A stretch of 51,180 nt of DNA from Prevotella sp. (GCA_017847725.1 JAGAXW010000026.1:1-51180), one strand, 5' to 3'. Shown: positions 32,529 to 41,958, numbered from the stretch's first letter. The notes: generated by a model from the letters alone, not told the origin. Program-made: numbers and translations.

Positions 32529-33728
32529 TTACTCAGTACGCCCGGGGTAAGCCTCAAGCGCTTTTGCCAATACGATGAGCGCACGCTCCAGGTCTTCTTT
32601 CTTTAGCACGTAGGCTATACGTACCTGATTGATGCCGGCTCCTGGTGTTGTATAGAATCCTGCTGCAGGAGCCATCATTACGGTCTCGCCTTCATACTCG
32701 AACTCGGCCAGACACCAGCGGCAGAATTTTTCCGCATCATCCACCGGCAGTTTGGCCACAGTATAGAAGGCTCCCATAGGAATGGGGGAGTAGACCCCCG
32801 GTATGCGGTTCAGACCGTCAATGAGGCATTTGCGCCGCTCCACGTATTCGTCGTATACGTCGCGCAGGTATTCCTCAGGTGTGTCCAGTGAGGCCTCTGC
32901 CACAATCTGTCCGATGAGGGGTGGGGAGAGGCGCGCCTGACAGAACTTCATAACAGCCTTTCTCACCTCGGTATTCTTGGTGATGAGTGCGCCGATGCGA
33001 ATACCACATTCTGAGTAGCGCTTCGACACAGAGTCGATGAGGATGACGTTCTGCTCGATGCCTTCCAGGTGGCAGGCCGAGATGTAGGGTGAACCCGTAT
33101 AGATGTATTCGCGGTATACTTCGTCAGAAAAGAGGTAGAGGTCGTACTTCTTAACCAAGTCGCGTATTTGGTTCATCTCGCGTCGAGTGTACAGATAGCC
33201 TGTCGGGTTGTTGGGGTTGCAAATCATGATGGCCCTTGTGCGGTCGTTGATGAGTTCCTCGAACTTTTCCACCTTAGGCAGCGAGAACCCCTCGTCAATA
33301 GTGGTGGCAATGGTACGTATCTTGGCACCGGCTGAGATGGCAAAAGCCATGTAGTTGGCATATGCAGGCTCGGGTACGATGATTTCGTCGCCAGGGTTTA
33401 GGCAGGAAAGGAAAGCAAACAGCACTGCTTCAGAACCGCCTGAGGTGATGATGATGTCGTCGGCGGTCACGTTGATGTTATACTTGGCATAGTAGCTGAC
33501 CAGCTTCTCCCTGTATCTGAGGTATCCCTGAGAGGGAGAATACTCGAGTATGTTGCGGTCTACCTCCTTCAGGGCGTCCAGCGCCACCTTTGGTGTAGGC
33601 AGGTCGGGCTGTCCGATGTTCAGATGATAAACTTTCGTTCCACGTTTTTTTGCAGCGGCTGCCAGAGGTGCGAGTTTTCTAATCGGCGACTCGGGCATCT
33701 CCAGTCCGCGTACTGATATTTCCGGCAT
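32529..33728 (-). CDS. Class I/II PLP-dependent aminotransferase (aspartate-type)
   Basis: A 399-residue aminotransferase. Blocks: YHLNIGQPDLPTPKVALDAL near residue 34, SPSQGYLRYREKLVSYY near residue 64, DIIITSGGSEAVLFAF, VPEPAYANYMAF near residue 119 (substrate Tyr), MICNPNNPTGYLY near residue 168, LFSDEVYREY near residue 200 and IDSVSKRYSECGIRIG near residue 233 with the PLP Lys. Probably uses aspartate, tyrosine or branched amino acids; the exact donor is not clear. The promoter is TATCTTTG (minus) at 33762-33755, 26 bases upstream. Confidence 0.9.
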   Translation of the reverse strand: MPEISVRGLEMPESPIRKLAPLAAAAKKRGTKVYHLNIGQPDLPTPKVALDALKEVDRNILEYSPSQGYLRYREKLVSYYAKYNINVTADDIIITSGGSEAVLFAFLSCLNPGDEIIVPEPAYANYMAFAISAGAKIRTIATTIDEGFSLPKVEKFEELINDRTRAIMICNPNNPTGYLYTRREMNQIRDLVKKYDLYLFSDEVYREYIYTGSPYISACHLEGIEQNVILIDSVSKRYSECGIRIGALITKNTEVRKAVMKFCQARLSPPLIGQIVAEASLDTPEEYLRDVYDEYVERRKCLIDGLNRIPGVYSPIPMGAFYTVAKLPVDDAEKFCRWCLAEFEYEGETVMMAPAAGFYTTPGAGINQVRIAYVLKKEDLERALIVLAKALEAYPGRTE

Positions 33729-33754
33729 AGTGTCTAATTTACGTAAATCGCCTG

Positions 33755-33835
33755 CAAAGATACGAATTTTAATCCGTATTCCATCATTAATAATTCATAA
33801 TTATTTGCGCATTTCGAATTTTATGAGTAATTTTG
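33755..33835. promoter_or_regulatory. Divergent promoters: aminotransferase (-) and pseudokinase (+)
   Basis: Minus: TATCTTTG at 33762-33755. Plus: TTTG 33804-33807, 20 bases, TAATTTTG 33828-33835, a full consensus match, 33 bases before the pseudokinase ATG at 33869. Confidence 0.65.
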
Positions 33836-33868
33836 CGCCACTGAAAAAACGAAACGCATCAGGTAAAA

Positions 33869-35104
33869 ATGAATTACGAAGAACTGCTGGCCGCCAAGAA
33901 TAGGGGACGGCTTAATCCCAGTCGGCAACCAATCGGTGAGTATTACCGTACTCAGGTGGATGGCAAGTATCGCGGAGTGGTCGACATCGCCCCCCAGCTT
34001 CATTCAAGTATCGTGTTCTCTAGGGCGTTGCGGACAGAGTGTGAGCACAATGTCAAGCTGATCAGTAACCACCAGTTGCACTTCCAACCTATAGGTGATG
34101 GTCCCGACATTCGTCAGCTTGAGGTGGAGCCCGGTGTCTATCTCTCGTTCGAGCAGTTGCTTCAGGACAATCCTGCCGTTGTTGCCAGTAATGACTTTAT
34201 CGGAGACACGCTGCGGGCTCTTGTCGAAGTTACCAACTATCTACATGCGCAGGGCATCCGTCACGTCTGCTATTCTCCCCGTACGGTCTTTGTCCGTAAG
34301 GGCGACAATGGCGTCATGCTGCTCTCTCATGGTTCGTTCTATCTGGGTATTGACGACCAACGGTTGTTCTATGGCGACGATGCGGCCTATGTGGCACCCG
34401 AGGTGCTCAACCACGGTGCTGTCGACAATCGTTGTGATGTCTATTCTATCGGTAAGTTCCTTGAGTATCTTTTTGCCCACTCTTCTATGCCGATAGAGTA
34501 TCGACAGGCCGTCAAGCGCGCCACCAGTGAGAGTCCTGAAGACCGTTTTGACAGTCTCGATGATTTGTTGCGTGCCGTTCAGCGCCGCCGCAGTGCCTTG
34601 CACTCCGTTGTCACACTTGCCATTGCTGCTGTCGTCGCACTTTTCTGCGTAGGTATCTATTTCGACCTTTTCCCAGAGTCCCATGAGGTGGAGTTTGTCA
34701 AACCAGCGCCCCGCCAACAAATCGACGACCTCATTGACGATGGCTTCGACCCAGCCGAGTTGGGCGTTACCAACGCCGACTCAGTCGGGCAGATTGACAC
34801 GAGTGTCCAGGCCGACTATCAAGCCAAGGGCGAGGCCATTTTCCGTAAGCGCTATGCTGCCGAGGCTGAACGCATCCTCTCCAATATATATAATAAGGAG
34901 AATATGAGCAATAGCGAGAAACAGTTCCGTGCTGCCAATCAGGCAACCCTTGAGGAACTGATGAAGCAGCAGCAGGCATTGGGTGAGGAGGCAGGTCTCA
35001 CGATGGAGCGGTCGCAGCTTATTGCCACGGAGATTATCGACCGCATCAGTGAGAAAATGAAACGTGAAATGGGCGGCACCAACAGTCGCGGCATTCAGAA
35101 ATAA
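33869..35104 (+). CDS. Membrane-anchored protein-kinase-like protein (pseudokinase)
   Basis: A 411-residue protein with a eukaryote-like kinase fold lacking catalytic residues. The catalytic loop reads IRHVCYSPRTVFV (His132): the HRDLKPxN Asp is Cys134, Lys is Ser136 and Asn is Thr139. DFG is replaced by SHG (153-155). The APE motif (YVAPEVL) and helix-F signature (NRCDVYSIGKFLEYLF) are kept, so the fold is recognisable. A membrane helix (LHSVVTLAIAAVVALFCVGIYF, about 244-265, given as two parts LHSVVTLAIAAV VALFCVGIYF) separates it from a charged extracytoplasmic helical region (about 330-411). It may bind ligands or partners without phosphorylating. The DUF4494 and YggS genes follow closely. 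Confidence 0.75.
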   Translation: MNYEELLAAKNRGRLNPSRQPIGEYYRTQVDGKYRGVVDIAPQLHSSIVFSRALRTECEHNVKLISNHQLHFQPIGDGPDIRQLEVEPGVYLSFEQLLQDNPAVVASNDFIGDTLRALVEVTNYLHAQGIRHVCYSPRTVFVRKGDNGVMLLSHGSFYLGIDDQRLFYGDDAAYVAPEVLNHGAVDNRCDVYSIGKFLEYLFAHSSMPIEYRQAVKRATSESPEDRFDSLDDLLRAVQRRRSALHSVVTLAIAAVVALFCVGIYFDLFPESHEVEFVKPAPRQQIDDLIDDGFDPAELGVTNADSVGQIDTSVQADYQAKGEAIFRKRYAAEAERILSNIYNKENMSNSEKQFRAANQATLEELMKQQQALGEEAGLTMERSQLIATEIIDRISEKMKREMGGTNSRGIQK

Positions 35105-35135
35105 TACAAATATAGAAAAATACAGAATATTTCTT

Positions 35136-35603
35136 ATGAGATCAAGAACAGCAACATGGTTTGAGTGCAAGATAGCCTACGAGAAGACGATGGAGGACGG
35201 CTTGCAGAAAAAAGTGACAGAAAACTACGTCGTCGATGCGCTCAGCTTTACCGAGGCAGAGAAGCGCATCATGGAAGAAATGTCCAGTTACATCAGTGGT
35301 GAGTTCAACGTAAAAGACATTAAAATAGCCCCTTATGGTGAGGTTTTCTTCTCCGATGAAGAGCTGGCCGACCGCTGGTATAAGTGTAAGTTACAGTATA
35401 TCACCATTGACGAGAAGTCGGAGAAAGAGAAACGCTCCAATGTTAATTTCCTTGTGCAGGCCGGTACGCTGAAGGGGGCCGTCAATAATGTCGAGAGCGT
35501 GATGGGGGGCACCATGATTGACTACGTCATTGCTTCTGTTGCCGAGACCACCCTCATGGACGTTTTTGAGTATGGTAAGAATGACAAACCCGAGGTAGAG
35601 TAG
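35136..35603 (+). CDS. DUF4494 domain protein
   Basis: A 155-residue cytoplasmic protein of a Bacteroidota family without known function. Start MRSRTATWFECKIAYEKT; the longer reading frame overlaps the preceding gene, so this ATG is preferred. Blocks: VTENYVVDALSFTEAEKRIM, MSSYISGEFNVKDIKIAPYG, and SNVNFLVQAGTLKGAVNNV, ending TTLMDVFEYGKND. In many Bacteroidota this family precedes a YggS gene, and the same is true here (25-base gap). The link to PLP homeostasis is inferred only from this neighbourhood. Confidence 0.8.
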   Translation: MRSRTATWFECKIAYEKTMEDGLQKKVTENYVVDALSFTEAEKRIMEEMSSYISGEFNVKDIKIAPYGEVFFSDEELADRWYKCKLQYITIDEKSEKEKRSNVNFLVQAGTLKGAVNNVESVMGGTMIDYVIASVAETTLMDVFEYGKNDKPEVE

Positions 35604-35628
35604 TCCCTCTCTCAATCCGTTTAGAACT

Positions 35629-36303
35629 ATGGATTACGATGTCAAAGGCCATCTGCGCCAGGTGCGGTCCAGTCTGCCCGACGGAGTGCGTCTGGTGGCT
35701 ATTTCCAAATATCACCCCAACGAGTACATCGAGGCTGCTTATGCCGAGGGGCAACGCCTCTTTGGTGAGAGTCACGAGCAGGAACTTCGCACTAAGCATG
35801 CAACGCTGCCTGCTGATATCGAGTGGCATTTCATTGGTCATCTGCAGACCAATAAGGTAAAATATATAGCCCCTTATGTGTCCATGATAGAGGCTGTCGA
35901 TTCATTAAAGCTTCTTCGCGAGATAGACAAGCAAGCAATTAGGAATGAGCGTGTTATTGATGTTCTTCTTGAACTGCATATCGCCGATGAAGAAACGAAG
36001 TACGGTCTTGCACCCGATGCTTGCCGCCAGTTGTTGGCCGACGGTGAGTGGCGCCAGCTCAGTCATGTGCGCATTTGTGGTTTGATGATGATGGCCTCCA
36101 ATGTGGACGATCCGGAGCAGATACGCCGTGAGTTCCGCACAGGTCGCCAGTTGTTCGACGAGTTCCGTGCCGCCTATTTTGCCGATGCGCCTTGGTTTTG
36201 TGAGCGTTCGTGGGGCATGAGTCACGACTATCCCATCGCTGTAGAGGAGGGAAGTACGTTGGTTCGCATTGGTACCGCTATTTTTGGTCCCCGCGTTTAT
36301 TAA
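35629..36303 (+). CDS. YggS-family PLP homeostasis protein
   Basis: A 224-residue alanine-racemase-fold protein that holds PLP and buffers its level. Blocks: VRLVAISKYHPNEYI near residue 20 (PLP Lys in SKYHP; other members have SKT), RLFGESHEQELRTKHATLP near residue 43, IEWHFIGHLQTNKVKYI near residue 65, MIEAVDSLKLLREID, and SWGMSHDYPIAVEEGSTLVR near residue 190 in the phosphate-binding region, ending IFGPRVY. Its 3' end overlaps the convergent ferredoxin gene by 26 bases. Usual family length. Confidence 0.92.
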   Translation: MDYDVKGHLRQVRSSLPDGVRLVAISKYHPNEYIEAAYAEGQRLFGESHEQELRTKHATLPADIEWHFIGHLQTNKVKYIAPYVSMIEAVDSLKLLREIDKQAIRNERVIDVLLELHIADEETKYGLAPDACRQLLADGEWRQLSHVRICGLMMMASNVDDPEQIRREFRTGRQLFDEFRAAYFADAPWFCERSWGMSHDYPIAVEEGSTLVRIGTAIFGPRVY

Positions 36304-37048
36304 AGAAATACTGTCCCCGTTTCATCTTGCCCCAGTGTATCGCATGTTGTGGGCAGTGGTGATAGCAGGCGAGGCAGTTGGTACAGCTACCGTCGTGCTT
36401 CCAGTGCGGCGGTATTCCTTCTATGTCGTCTACGGGACACAGCCTTTGACATAGCCCGCAACTGATACACGCATCCGTGTCCACCCAAAACTTCTCGTCA
36501 GTGATAAGGTGCCTGTTATAGTAGTGTCCGATGACATAGGTAAAGGTATATGGAATGGCTCCCTTTACCAGTTCCTCCACACCAGCCTTCTGCTGTCGGA
36601 CAGACTCGGCAATGAGCCTGACGGTTTCGCGTGCTTTGCTGATTTTCTCTGCCTCTCGCTCTGGTGTGTCGAGATGCAGAAAGGAGAAGCAAACGTTCGA
36701 CTCAGGCATTACGACTGCCCATCGTGATGCCGTCTTCAGTCCTTTGGCTTTTAGTTCTTTGTCCAACAGTCGCATGGCATAGCCCATGTTGTCACCACAG
36801 GTTGTGACGGCATAAACGTAGCCCTTAGCCGTGAATGTTGAACGCCTGATGAACTCCCTTACGATGCGTGGCGGCTGCCAACCGTGTGTCGGGAAACAGA
36901 TGCCCATTGGCTCGCCGTCGTTCATAACATAGTGCTGTGGCTCACGTCTCATCTCGTCAGCGATGTTGTACAGCTTGTCTCCGGTGGCGTCAGCCAACTG
37001 CTGTGCCACCCATTTGGTGTTGCCCGTGCCTGAGAAATAGAATATCAT
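36278..37048 (-). CDS. EFR1-type flavodoxin/ferredoxin fusion protein
   Basis: A 256-residue electron carrier. N-terminal flavodoxin-like domain: IFYFSGTGNTKWVAQQLADA at residues 2-21 (FMN phosphate loop) and CFPTHGWQPPRIVREF near residue 51, TTCGDNMGYAMR near residue 83. C-terminal pair of [4Fe-4S] motifs: DACISCGLCQRLCPVDDI near residue 192 and GSCTNCLACYHHCPQHAIHW near residue 219. It probably moves electrons in the cytoplasm; partners unknown. The start at 37048 is chosen over an in-frame TTG/ATG upstream because the promoter element lies 5 bases before it, so the mRNA is probably leaderless. Confidence 0.9.
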   Translation of the reverse strand: MIFYFSGTGNTKWVAQQLADATGDKLYNIADEMRREPQHYVMNDGEPMGICFPTHGWQPPRIVREFIRRSTFTAKGYVYAVTTCGDNMGYAMRLLDKELKAKGLKTASRWAVVMPESNVCFSFLHLDTPEREAEKISKARETVRLIAESVRQQKAGVEELVKGAIPYTFTYVIGHYYNRHLITDEKFWVDTDACISCGLCQRLCPVDDIEGIPPHWKHDGSCTNCLACYHHCPQHAIHWGKMKRGQYFFNKRGDQK

Positions 37049-37053
37049 GGCTG

Positions 37054-37165
37054 CAAAGTTACGTCTTTTGCCTGAATATATTGTCATTTGGTGGGGAAAA
37101 GTGTATCAAATAACCAAAAAAATAACTTTATAATTTCGCCACATGGTGAAAAAGTGTTATCTTTG
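37054..37165. promoter_or_regulatory. Divergent promoters: EFR1 protein (-) and TPR-HATPase protein (+)
   Basis: Minus: TAACTTTG at 37061-37054, 5 bases before the ATG at 37048. Plus: TATCTTTG at 37158-37165 with TTTC 20 bases upstream, 34 bases before the ATG at 37200. Confidence 0.6.
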
Positions 37166-37199
37166 CAACTCAAAAACATAGAATACAAAAGATACAGCA

Positions 37200-38663
37200 A
37201 TGAAGAAGAAGATTTTTGTGTTGCTATTCAGCTTGCTATTCGGCCTTGTAGGCGTTGTGGCCCAAGAGGCCAGTGAGGGGTCTGTGGTATCGCCTCGCCG
37301 ACAGATGATTCGTACCTACGAGGCGTTCATGAACAGTGGTCAGTACAAGCAAGGCGTCGAGCAGGGTGTCAAGGCCGTGCAGTCGTACTACAAGGATAAC
37401 CTCTATCAGGAAGCTTTTGACCTGTTGCGTATTATGGATCAGGCCATCGAGAATACTTCGTCGGTTCCCAGTGAGAAAGCAGCGCTGCACTATCAGACAT
37501 GTCGTGAACGCATGCTGATGTATATGAAGCTCCATAGAGGTGAGAGCGCGCTGGCTCAATTGAATCGGATGAGCAGCTATGCCGCAGCTTCGAGCGACGA
37601 GGCCCAGAAACGTGATTTGCTGTATAACAAAACCGTGTATTATTATTCCTTCGGACAGACGGAACAGGGTAATGCCAGCTTTAAGGAAATGGCTTCGCAG
37701 CTCATGGCCAAGAAGGAGTATGACAAGGTGGACGCTGTCTATAAGGCGCTCATCGCCAGTGGACGCCGTAGCAATAGCGCCGGTCTGGTGGCTCAGTCCT
37801 ATCAGAGCTATATGGCATGGAAGGATTCTGTGAATGCGCTGAAGACAGCCGATGAAATAGGAGCTTTGAAGAAACGTATTGCCCAGCAGGAAGCCACCAT
37901 CAGTGAACAAGATGGTACGCTGACGATACGCCACATGATTATCGTGGCTCTCTGCATCCTGGCCGTTGCCTTGGCAGCCGTCCTCATCGTGGGCGGAGTG
38001 GTGCTGATGCGCTACATTCTGCTGACGCGCCGCCAGAAAAACGCTATCCACGTCGCCAATGAGAACAACGCCTTGAAAGCTAAGTTTATCGGTAACATAT
38101 CTGCTCAGCTTGACCCTGTGCTCAACAAGTTGAAGGGCAATACTGAAGAAGTGAAGGCCCTGTGTGATTTCTCCAAGCACATACAGACAATGGCTGAGCT
38201 GGAGAGCAATGACGAACCATTAGATATGGAAGGCACCATGCTGCCTCAATATTGCGAGGCATTGATGGACGAAATCAAGGAGCGCGTGAAGAAAGACGTG
38301 ACGCTGACGGTCAATGCCCCGAAGATGGTTGTATCCATCAATCGCCCCTACGTGTCGCATATCATCTATCACTTGCTGTGCAATGCCGCCGAGTATACTC
38401 CTGAGGGTGGCCATATCACACTCGACTTCAAGAAGCGTGGCGCCCATACCCATCAGTTTATCGTCAGCGACACCGGTGTCGGCATTCCTGAAGAGAAGCA
38501 TGAAGACATCTTCAAACCCTTCGTCGAGGTGCACGACCTGACGAAAGGCGATGGTCTGGGGCTGCCCATCTGTCGCCTGATGGCCATCCGCATGGACGGT
38601 GAACTCACCATTGACCCCACTTACACCAAGGGAGCACGTTTCATACTGGAACTGCACGCATAA
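37200..38663 (+). CDS. TPR membrane protein with degenerate HisKA and HATPase domains
   Basis: A 487-residue kinase-like protein. Signal peptide MKKKIFVLLFSLLFGLVGVVAQ; TPR-type helices about residues 30-225; one membrane helix (IIVALCILAVALAAVLIVGG, about 244-263); short coiled coil; then the dimerisation box KFIGNISAQLDPVL (296-308). Aligned with the usual FLANMSHEIRTPL, the phospho-accepting His is Ala302 and the next Glu is Gln303. The ATPase domain looks intact: YHLLCNAAEYTPEGGHI, VSDTGVGIPEEK, KGDGLGLPICRLMAI. So it may bind ATP but not autophosphorylate in the usual way. No response regulator is adjacent; pheT follows 58 bases on. Confidence 0.85.
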   Translation: MKKKIFVLLFSLLFGLVGVVAQEASEGSVVSPRRQMIRTYEAFMNSGQYKQGVEQGVKAVQSYYKDNLYQEAFDLLRIMDQAIENTSSVPSEKAALHYQTCRERMLMYMKLHRGESALAQLNRMSSYAAASSDEAQKRDLLYNKTVYYYSFGQTEQGNASFKEMASQLMAKKEYDKVDAVYKALIASGRRSNSAGLVAQSYQSYMAWKDSVNALKTADEIGALKKRIAQQEATISEQDGTLTIRHMIIVALCILAVALAAVLIVGGVVLMRYILLTRRQKNAIHVANENNALKAKFIGNISAQLDPVLNKLKGNTEEVKALCDFSKHIQTMAELESNDEPLDMEGTMLPQYCEALMDEIKERVKKDVTLTVNAPKMVVSINRPYVSHIIYHLLCNAAEYTPEGGHITLDFKKRGAHTHQFIVSDTGVGIPEEKHEDIFKPFVEVHDLTKGDGLGLPICRLMAIRMDGELTIDPTYTKGARFILELHA

Positions 38664-38721
38664 ATTACGACAACAGAGAATTATCACATATATCAACAAC
38701 GCGAAATAATATCAGTCAGCG

Positions 38722-41175
38722 ATGAATGTATCGTATAAATGGTTAAAAGAATATGTTGACTTCGATCTGACACCCCAGCAGGTGTGCGACGCACTGACGT
38801 CGACGGGTCTGGAAGTCGACGCACTCGAGGAAGTACAAAGTATTAAAGGCGGTCTGAAGGGACTCTATGTGGGACAGGTACTGACCTGTGAGCCACATCC
38901 CGACTCAGACCACTTGCATGTGACTACAGTAGACCTGGGAAAAGGTGAACCGCAGCAGATAGTCTGTGGCGCTCCCAACGTTGCTGCCGGCCAAAAGGTT
39001 ATCGTAGCCGACTTGGGCTGCGTGCTCTACGACGGCGACAAGGAGTTTGTTATCAAGAAATCAAAATTGCGCGGTGTCGAGTCGCTGGGCATGATTTGTG
39101 CTGAGGATGAGATAGGCATAGGCACCAGTCACGCCGGCATCATCGTGCTGCCCGACGACGCCAAGGTAGGAACCCCTGCCGCCGAGTATTACCACCTGGA
39201 GAGCGACTGGCTCATCGAGGTTGACATCACGGCCAATCGTGCCGACGCACTGAGCCACTGGGGCGTAGCACGCGACTTGTACGCATGGCTTCACCGTAAT
39301 GGCTACAAGACAGCCACCCACAAGCCTTCCGTAGCTGATTTTAAGGTAGACAACCACGACCTGCCTATTGACGTGGAGATACAGAACACGGAAGCCTGCA
39401 AGCGCTATGCCTGTGTCAGTATCACTGGATGCGACGTCAAGGAGTCGCCCGCCTGGCTGAAAGAAAAACTTACCGTCATCGGTCTGCGCCCTATCAATAA
39501 TATTGTTGATATCACCAACTATGTAATGATGGCACTTGGACAGCCCCTGCACTGCTTCGATGCCGACATGGTAAAAGGTCATAAAATCGTAGTGAGGACC
39601 ATGCCCGACGGCACACCCTTCCAGACACTCGACGGCGTGGAGCATAAGTTGAGCGACCGCGACCTCGCCATCTGCAATGCCGAGGAACCGATGTGCATTG
39701 CCGGTGTCTTTGGCGGAAAGGGTAGTGGAACCTATGAAACCACGAAGAACGTCGTGCTCGAGTCGGCCTATTTCCATCCCACATGGATTCGTAAGTCGGC
39801 CCGTCGTCACGGCCTCTCGACTGACGCCTCGTTCCGCTTTGAGCGCGGCATAGATCCCAATGGTACTATCGAGGCCCTGCAGTATGCTGCCCTGCTTTGT
39901 CAGCAACTGGCTGGCGGCAAGGTGTCGATGGACATCAAGGACGTATATCCCGAGCCCATAAAGAATGCCGTTGTCGACCTGCAGTACAGCTATGTCAATA
40001 CGCTCGTCGGCAAGGAAATCGATGCCGCTACCATCAAGGATATCTGCCAGTCGCTGGAGATGAAGGTGCTTAGCGAGAACGCTGAAGGCCTGATGCTGGA
40101 GGTTCCGGCCTATCGTGTCGACGTGCAGCGCCCCTGCGACGTCGTAGAAGACATCCTGCGCATATATGGATATAATAATGTAGAGATACCTACTCAGCTC
40201 AAGTCGAGCCTCGTCATCAAGGGCGACGAAGACCAAAAGCACAAAATGGCCAACCTTGTCAGTGAGCAGTTGGTAGGTGCAGGTTTCAATGAGATACTCA
40301 ACAATTCGCTGACCAAGGCCGCATACTATACAGAGGAGCAGCAGGCACAGTTGGTAAAGGTTATGAATCCGCTGTCTTCCGATCTCAACGTGATGCGCGG
40401 TACACTGCTCTATGGCGGTCTGGAGAGTATCGCCCACAATGCCAACCGTCGTAATGGCAACTGCCACTTCTTTGAGTTTGGTAATGTCTATCATTTTTCG
40501 CCTGAGAAGGAGAATCTGGACGACCCCATCCAGGCCTATAAGGAGCAATATCATCTGGCTCTTTGGGTGACCGGTAAGCGAGTCGAAGGTTCGTGGGCAC
40601 ATGCCGACGAGGATACCTCGTTTGCTGAACTGTCAGCCCATGTCGAGAACATTCTGGCACGTGTCGGTGTCCAGCCGGGCATGCTCGTGCGCCGCAAATC
40701 GTCCAACACAATCTTCTCTGCCGGTCTTTCCGTCGAGAACCGCGGCGGCAAGCAACTCGTCGAGATGGGTGTGCTCGCCAAGAAATTGCAGAAACAGCTG
40801 GGCATTGACACGCAGGTGTACTATGCTGAGTTCGACTGGACGGCGCTGATGAAGGCCGTGCGCAAGCAGAAGGTGCTCTACACCGACATCCCCAAGTATC
40901 CTGCCGTCAGTCGCGACTTGGCGCTGCTTGTCGACCAGAGTGTCGAGTTCGCCCAGATTGAGGAGGTGGCTCGCCAGACGGAGAAAAAGCTACTGAAGGA
41001 GGTTGACCTCTTCGATGTCTATGAGGGTAAGAACCTGCCTGCCGGCAAGAAATCTTATGCCGTCAACTTCATCCTGCAGGATGCCGAGAAGACCATGGGC
41101 GACAAGCAGATTGATGCCATTATGCAGAAGCTTATCGCCAACCTCAAGCAGAAATTGGGTGCCGAACTCCGCTAA
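38722..41175 (+). CDS. pheT: Phenylalanine--tRNA ligase beta subunit
   Basis: An 817-residue subunit of normal length. Domains: N-terminal tRNA-binding OB fold (LYVGQVLTCEPHPDSDHLHV, residues about 48-67; IVCGAPNVAAGQKV), B3/B4 editing domain (RPINNIVDITNYVMMALGQP near residue 256), B5 domain near residues 420-490, catalytic-like core (MNPLSSDLNVMRGTLLYGGL near 548) and C-terminal anticodon-binding FDX-ACB domain (DIPKYPAVSRDLALLVDQSV near 723, FILQDAEKTMGDKQI). It works with PheS, which is encoded elsewhere. yebC follows after 36 bases. Confidence 0.97.
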   Translation: MNVSYKWLKEYVDFDLTPQQVCDALTSTGLEVDALEEVQSIKGGLKGLYVGQVLTCEPHPDSDHLHVTTVDLGKGEPQQIVCGAPNVAAGQKVIVADLGCVLYDGDKEFVIKKSKLRGVESLGMICAEDEIGIGTSHAGIIVLPDDAKVGTPAAEYYHLESDWLIEVDITANRADALSHWGVARDLYAWLHRNGYKTATHKPSVADFKVDNHDLPIDVEIQNTEACKRYACVSITGCDVKESPAWLKEKLTVIGLRPINNIVDITNYVMMALGQPLHCFDADMVKGHKIVVRTMPDGTPFQTLDGVEHKLSDRDLAICNAEEPMCIAGVFGGKGSGTYETTKNVVLESAYFHPTWIRKSARRHGLSTDASFRFERGIDPNGTIEALQYAALLCQQLAGGKVSMDIKDVYPEPIKNAVVDLQYSYVNTLVGKEIDAATIKDICQSLEMKVLSENAEGLMLEVPAYRVDVQRPCDVVEDILRIYGYNNVEIPTQLKSSLVIKGDEDQKHKMANLVSEQLVGAGFNEILNNSLTKAAYYTEEQQAQLVKVMNPLSSDLNVMRGTLLYGGLESIAHNANRRNGNCHFFEFGNVYHFSPEKENLDDPIQAYKEQYHLALWVTGKRVEGSWAHADEDTSFAELSAHVENILARVGVQPGMLVRRKSSNTIFSAGLSVENRGGKQLVEMGVLAKKLQKQLGIDTQVYYAEFDWTALMKAVRKQKVLYTDIPKYPAVSRDLALLVDQSVEFAQIEEVARQTEKKLLKEVDLFDVYEGKNLPAGKKSYAVNFILQDAEKTMGDKQIDAIMQKLIANLKQKLGAELR

Positions 41176-41211
41176 AATTGTAAATAGTAAATCGTCAAAT
41201 AGTAAATTAAA

Positions 41212-41949
41212 ATGGGAAGAGCATTTGAATATCGTAAAGCTACAAAGCTGAAGAGATGGGGCCACATGGCCAAGACATTCACCAAGATTGGCAAGCAGAT
41301 TGCCATCGCTGTCAAGGCTGGTGGTCCTGACCCTGACATGAACCCTGCGCTGCGTGCCTGCATCGCCAACGCCAAGCGTGAGAACATGCCGAAGGACAAC
41401 ATCGAGCGTGCTATCAAGAACGCCATGGGTAAGGACCATGCCGACTATAAGGAAGTCACCTACGAAGGATATGGCCCTCACGGCATCGCTATCTTCGTGG
41501 AGACACTGACAGACAATACCACACGTACCGTAGGCGACGTGCGTTCCGTGTTTAATAAGTTCAACGGCAACCTCGGTACGCAGGGCTCCCTGTCGTTCCT
41601 CTTCGACCACAAAGCCGTGTTCACTTTCAAGAAGAAGGACGGACTCGATATGGACGAGATGATTCTGGACCTCATCGACTATGGCGTGGAAGACGAGTAC
41701 GACGAGGATGAAGAGGAGAACAGCATCACCATTTACGGAGACCCCTCATCGTTTGCCGCCATTCAGAAACATTTGGAAGAGAATGGTTTTGAAGTGACGG
41801 GTGCCGAGTTTACACGCATCCCCAACGACCTGAAGGACGTGACGGCCGAGGAACGTGAGACCATCGACAAGATGGTCGAGAAGCTCGAAGACTTCGACGA
41901 CGTGCAGACCGTTTATACCAACATGAAGCCCGAAGGCGTCGACGAGTAG
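41212..41949 (+). CDS. YebC/PmpR-family protein
   Basis: A 245-residue protein of the TACO1/YebC family. Blocks: GRAFEYRKATKLKRWGHMAK at the start, KQIAIAVKAGGPDPDMNPAL near residue 30, NMPKDNIERAIKNAMGKD near residue 60, YEGYGPHGIAIFVETLTDNT near residue 83, VRSVFNKFNGNLGTQGSLSF near residue 107, and the tail FDDVQTVYTNMKP. The family acts in translation of proline-rich stretches and/or as transcription regulators. Its stop lies 9 bases from the convergent lipoprotein gene. There is no ruvC nearby. Confidence 0.93.
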   Translation: MGRAFEYRKATKLKRWGHMAKTFTKIGKQIAIAVKAGGPDPDMNPALRACIANAKRENMPKDNIERAIKNAMGKDHADYKEVTYEGYGPHGIAIFVETLTDNTTRTVGDVRSVFNKFNGNLGTQGSLSFLFDHKAVFTFKKKDGLDMDEMILDLIDYGVEDEYDEDEEENSITIYGDPSSFAAIQKHLEENGFEVTGAEFTRIPNDLKDVTAEERETIDKMVEKLEDFDDVQTVYTNMKPEGVDE

Positions 41950-41958
41950 TCGGCGCTC

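Noticed and set aside
37166-38721. Active histidine kinase call for the 487-residue protein
   Set aside because: The phospho-accepting His is replaced by Ala302, so it is described as a degenerate kinase.
39061-40602. Long antisense open frame (513 codons) opposite pheT
   Set aside because: It lies wholly within pheT, has no recognisable domain or signal, and arises from third-base GC bias of the real gene.
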